Below, piece after piece: positions 60,864 through 64,000 of a stretch of 64,000 nt of DNA (its first letter is position 1; every line of letters starts with the position of its first letter). Source of the stretch: KK5 sp034043675 (GTDB lineage: Bacteria; Pseudomonadota; Gammaproteobacteria; Burkholderiales; Burkholderiaceae_C); contig NZ_JAXCLA010000012.1 of the NCBI RefSeq assembly GCF_034043675.1, forward strand, positions 62,001 to 126,000. The letters run 5' to 3'. The notes beneath the pieces were generated by a model. That model was not told the DNA's origin. It ran no database searches and saw only the letters and a list, made by a program, of their open reading frames with translations. The position numbers and the translations under genes are program-made.

Positions 60864-62303
60864 TCAGGCGCGGGGGCGCAGCCGCATCGTCAGCCCGCGC
60901 GGCGCCATCGTGAAGGACAGGACTTCCTCCGCCTCGGGCTCGCCGCTTGGCGTGTCCACGGCCAGGATGTCGAAGCGCGAGAGCAGCGTGGCCATCGCCA
61001 GCTTGATCTCCAGCAGCGCCAGGTAGCGGCCGGGGCAGATCCGCGGTCCCGCGCCGAAGGGCATCGCGATGCGCTTGGCGGCCGAGGCGTCGCGGCCCAG
61101 CCAGCGCTCAGGGTCGAAGCGATCCGCCTGGGGGAAGTTCTGCTCGCTGACGCTGTCGCGCCGCAGCAGCGCCAGGATCACCGTGCCGGCCGGCGCCTCG
61201 ACGCCGTCCACCACCGTGTCGTGGATGGCCTGCAGGCCCACCATCGGCGCCACCGGCTTCAGCCGCATCGTCTCGTGCGCGCAGGCCTCGACATAGTCCA
61301 GCGTGCCGAGCTGGTCCTGCGTGATGCCGTCAAGATCTGGCCCCACCGCGCCGCGCACCTCGGCCGTCGCGCGGGCCAGCGCCTCCGGGTGGCGCCACAG
61401 CAGGTGGATCATCCAGGCCAGCGTGTTCGCCGTCGTGTCCTCGCCGGCCAGCAGCATCGTCAGCACATTGCCGGCCACCAGCCCGTCGTCGATGCCGCTG
61501 CCGGGCACGTCGGCCGCCGCGATCATCGCCTCCAGAAGGTTGGAGGGCTGCTCGCGCAGGGCCGGGTCGGCAGCCATCCGCTCGCGGGCCCGCGCGATGA
61601 AGCCATCCACCGCGGTCAGGATCTCCGTCAGGCTGGCCTCCAGCTCCCGGTCGCGCGCGCTCTTGAACCAGCGCCAGGTCGGCAGCGGCGCCAGCAGGCG
61701 GCGGTACAGCGCGGGGAACAGCTTGTCGAGGTGGCGCTGGATCACGTCCTCGTCCGACTCCAGCGTGTTCACGTCCGCGCCGAAGGCCAGGCCGGCGATC
61801 GTGTCCACCGTGTAGCGCATCAGGTCGGCCTGCAGGACGATCGGCGTGTCGGCGGCCTTCTCCCAGCGCGCGGCCAGGCGCAGTGCCACCTTGCGCATCG
61901 CCGGGAAGTAGTGCCGGACATGGGCCGGGTCGAAGCCCGCCATCACCATCCGGCGCTGGCGCGCCCAGCTCTCGCCGTTGGCGCCGAACACGCCGGTCGG
62001 CAGGCCCAACTCCTGCCAGATGTGCTCCAGCTTCGGCGTGCGGCGGAAGCCCTCGGGCCGGTCGCGTAGCGCTGTGGCCACGGCCTCGTGATTGCCGATG
62101 ACGAGGATCGGGCCGCCGCCCAGGCGCAGCGTGTAGCGCGGGCCCAGTTCCTGCGCCCACTGCTCCATCTGCTGGTGGAAGCGCGCCGGCTCGACGCGCA
62201 GCAGGTGCCCGAACACCGGCAGGCCGCGCGGAGACGGCAGGTCGGCGAGCCGCAGCCGCCGTTCGGATGTCTCCTTAGCTGACAGGATGTCCGGGGTATC
62301 CAT
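60864..62303 (-). CDS. Cytochrome P450
   Basis: This 479-residue soluble P450 has the oxygen-activation helix LLAGEDTTANTLAW near residue 285, the ExxR motif in CAHETMRLKPVAPM near residue 345 and the heme-ligand Cys in FGAGPRICPGRYLALLE near residue 425. No membrane anchor or fused reductase is present, so it needs external ferredoxin or flavodoxin partners, none of which is nearby. The sequence style is closer to the fatty-acid or terpene hydroxylase (CYP4/CYP102-like) branch than to CYP101, but the substrate is unknown. Confidence 0.93.
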   Translation of the reverse strand: MDTPDILSAKETSERRLRLADLPSPRGLPVFGHLLRVEPARFHQQMEQWAQELGPRYTLRLGGGPILVIGNHEAVATALRDRPEGFRRTPKLEHIWQELGLPTGVFGANGESWARQRRMVMAGFDPAHVRHYFPAMRKVALRLAARWEKAADTPIVLQADLMRYTVDTIAGLAFGADVNTLESDEDVIQRHLDKLFPALYRRLLAPLPTWRWFKSARDRELEASLTEILTAVDGFIARARERMAADPALREQPSNLLEAMIAAADVPGSGIDDGLVAGNVLTMLLAGEDTTANTLAWMIHLLWRHPEALARATAEVRGAVGPDLDGITQDQLGTLDYVEACAHETMRLKPVAPMVGLQAIHDTVVDGVEAPAGTVILALLRRDSVSEQNFPQADRFDPERWLGRDASAAKRIAMPFGAGPRICPGRYLALLEIKLAMATLLSRFDILAVDTPSGEPEAEEVLSFTMAPRGLTMRLRPRA

Positions 62304-62373
62304 GGGGCCTCCGCCGTCCGTATCGGTGCAACTGTAAGGCTAGACTTTGCCCTCCAGATCAGAGGGTGCCGAC

Positions 62374-64000
62374 ATGCTTCGTTCATCGTCCCGCATCGCC
62401 GCAGCCGCCCTGCTGCTGGCTTCCGCCGCCCTGGCGTCCGCCGCTGAACCGTACCCGCCGGCCGCGCGCCAGCCGGTGACGAACGTCTACCACGGCACCG
62501 CCGTCGTCGACGACTACCAGTGGCTGGAAGACGCCGCCAGTCCGGCCACCCGGGAATGGGTGGCCGCCGAGAACCGGCTGACCCGCTCGGCTCTCGACGC
62601 GCTGTCCGGCCGCGCCGCGCTGCGCGCGCGCATCGAGGCGCTGCTGACCTCGCGCTCCGCCACCTACTACGGCCTGCGCCGCGCCGGCGGCGTCTGGTTC
62701 GCGCTGAAGTCGCAGCCGCCGAAGCAGCAGCCGCTGCTGGTGAGCTTCGCCGACCCGGCGCGGATGGACACCGAGAAGGCCGTCGTCGACCCGAACGTGC
62801 TGGCGGCCGACGGCTCGCTGGCAATCGATTTCTTCGAGCCCTCGCCGGACGGCCGGCGGGTGGCCGTGTCCTTGTCCGAGAAGGGCAGCGAGGACGGCTC
62901 GGTCCACCTGTTCGACGTCGCCAGCGGCAAGGAGACCGACGTCGTCGTGCCGCGCGTGCAGTACCCGACCGGCGGCGGCTCGGTGTCCTGGCGCGCCGAT
63001 GGCAAGGGCTTCTTCTACACGCGCTACCCGGCGCCCGGCGAGCGCGCCGAGGCCGATGCGCACTTCTACCAGCAGGTCTATTTCCACGCGCTCGGCCAGC
63101 CCGTCGAGCGCGACCGTTATGTGATCGGCCACGACTTCCCGCGCATCGCCGAGATCGCGCTGAGCAGCAGCAAGGCCGGCGAGCAGCTCGCCGAGGTCAA
63201 GAACGGCGACGGCGGCGAGGCCTCGTACTACCTGCTCGGCAAGGGCGCCGGCGCGAAGTGGCAGCGCGTGGCGGACCTGAAGGACGGCGTGAAGGCCGCG
63301 CTGTTCGGCGACGACGGCTTCGTCTACCTGCTCTCGCGCGACGGCGCGCCGCGCGGCAGGCTGCTGCGCCTGCCGGTGAGCAGGCCTGTGCTGGCGCGCG
63401 CGCAGACGCTGCTGCCCGAGGGCGAGGCCACGCTGGAGCACATCGCGGTCAGCGGCCGCACGCTGTTCGTCTCCGGCCTGCTGGGCGGGCCCTCGCAACT
63501 GCAGGCGATCGATTTGAAGACCCTGAAGCCGCGCGTGCTCGAGCTGCCGCCGGTCAGCAGCGTCAACGACCTGGTGCGCGACGGCGACGGCGTGCTGGCG
63601 CTGATCGCGAGCTACACCGAGCCGCTCGCCTGGTGGCGCCTCGATGCCGGTGGCCACGCGACGAAGACCCCGCTGGCGATGACCAGCCTCGCGGACTTCA
63701 GCGACTGCGAAGTGGTGCGCGAGTTCGCCACATCCAAGGACGGCACGCGCGTGCCGCTGAACATCCTGCGCCGCAAGGGCACGGTGCTGGACGGCCGCAA
63801 CCCAACCATCCTCTACGGCTACGGCGGCTATGGCGTCAGCATGGTGCCCGGCTTCTCAGTGACGCGCCGCGCCTGGTTGGACCACGGCGGCGTCTACGCG
63901 ATCGCCAACCTGCGCGGCGGCGGCGAGTTCGGCGAGGCCTGGCACCTGGCCGGCAACCTGACGAAGAAGCAGACCGTGTTCGACGACTTCATCGCTGCCG
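62374..64000 (+). CDS. Prolyl oligopeptidase (S9), exported, 3' end outside window
   Basis: The reading frame from ATG 62374 stays open to the end of the window (542 residues). It starts with a signal peptide (LRSSSRIAAAALLLASAALA, cleavage after ASA), then the S9 beginning PVTNVYHGTAVVDDYQWLED, a seven-bladed beta-propeller (about residues 70-440), and the start of the alpha/beta-hydrolase domain (ILYGYGGYGVSMVPGFS, IANLRGGGEFGEAWH). The catalytic Ser, Asp and His would lie beyond the edge. It is probably periplasmic and cuts short peptides after proline. Confidence 0.92.
   Translation, partial: MLRSSSRIAAAALLLASAALASAAEPYPPAARQPVTNVYHGTAVVDDYQWLEDAASPATREWVAAENRLTRSALDALSGRAALRARIEALLTSRSATYYGLRRAGGVWFALKSQPPKQQPLLVSFADPARMDTEKAVVDPNVLAADGSLAIDFFEPSPDGRRVAVSLSEKGSEDGSVHLFDVASGKETDVVVPRVQYPTGGGSVSWRADGKGFFYTRYPAPGERAEADAHFYQQVYFHALGQPVERDRYVIGHDFPRIAEIALSSSKAGEQLAEVKNGDGGEASYYLLGKGAGAKWQRVADLKDGVKAALFGDDGFVYLLSRDGAPRGRLLRLPVSRPVLARAQTLLPEGEATLEHIAVSGRTLFVSGLLGGPSQLQAIDLKTLKPRVLELPPVSSVNDLVRDGDGVLALIASYTEPLAWWRLDAGGHATKTPLAMTSLADFSDCEVVREFATSKDGTRVPLNILRRKGTVLDGRNPTILYGYGGYGVSMVPGFSVTRRAWLDHGGVYAIANLRGGGEFGEAWHLAGNLTKKQTVFDDFIAA

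Noticed and set aside
1..64000. tRNA, rRNA, CRISPR arrays, phage integrase or transposase genes
   Set aside because: I looked through the intergenic regions and the coding frames on both strands and found none that I could support.

Overview
The window is GC-rich and densely coded, with many 1-8 base start/stop overlaps. It reads as a chromosome segment of a betaproteobacterium, most likely Burkholderiales of the Rubrivivax/Methylibium/Leptothrix type. The grounds are bacterial fhc genes and a fae homologue for tetrahydromethanopterin-linked C1 oxidation, the argS - SPOR protein - dsbA order, lptA-lptB-rpoN, a PEP-CTERM protein and a mnmA/nudJ pair. The taxonomic placement is inferred from gene content, not from a marker gene. 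I found no rRNA, tRNA, CRISPR array, prophage or insertion sequence.

Layout. 1-5.7 kb: fhcB (partial)-fhcA-fhcD-fhcC-fae homologue and a HAD phosphatase, with two inverted copies of a structured intergenic repeat bracketing fhcD-fhcC-fae. 5.7-6.3 kb: M48 metalloprotease. 6.6-15.9 kb: a ten-gene type II secretion-like operon (gspG, F, E, L-like, M-like, C-like, D and three more pseudopilins). 15.9-17.3 kb: lipoprotein, VOC-fold protein and CAP-domain protein. 17.3-20.9 kb: NarL-type two-component pair, mnmA, nudJ. 21-23.9 kb: three-gene proton-translocating transhydrogenase. 23.8-27.5 kb: PEP-CTERM lectin-like protein and a SARP/AfsR-like regulator. 27.7-32.9 kb: fadD, a hypothetical gene, rsmE, a THUMP methyltransferase and an HtrA-like protease. 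32.9-39.1 kb, minus strand: argS, SPOR protein, dsbA, lptA, lptB, rpoN. 39.2-41.3 kb: Ser/Thr kinase with a cyclic-nucleotide-binding-like domain and two small secreted PsiF-like proteins. 41.4-44.6 kb: LysR regulator divergent from malate synthase G. 44.7-51.1 kb: two divergent TonB-dependent receptors separated by about 750 bases of less GC-rich DNA. 51.3-57.0 kb: FAD oxidoreductase, class II glutamine amidotransferase, LytS/LytTR two-component pair, M14 carboxypeptidase. 57.0-64.0 kb: minus-strand P450, OPT transporter and diguanylate cyclase, then a partial prolyl oligopeptidase.

How the genes fit together. The fhc genes encode the formyltransferase/hydrolase complex that releases formate from formyl-tetrahydromethanopterin, the last steps of formaldehyde oxidation; the Fae-like protein beside them may be a divergent paralogue because it lacks the expected catalytic histidine. 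The T2SS-like operon has its own ATPase, platform, secretin and pseudopilins but no prepilin peptidase, so it must borrow one. The remainder is mostly housekeeping and envelope functions (LPS export, disulfide formation, tRNA and rRNA modification, redox balance) with scattered signalling genes.

The observations I would follow first are the covarying repeat pair in the fhc cluster, the Fae homologue, the unusual secretion operon, and the probable leaderless, hairpin-embedded start of the LytS-type kinase gene.
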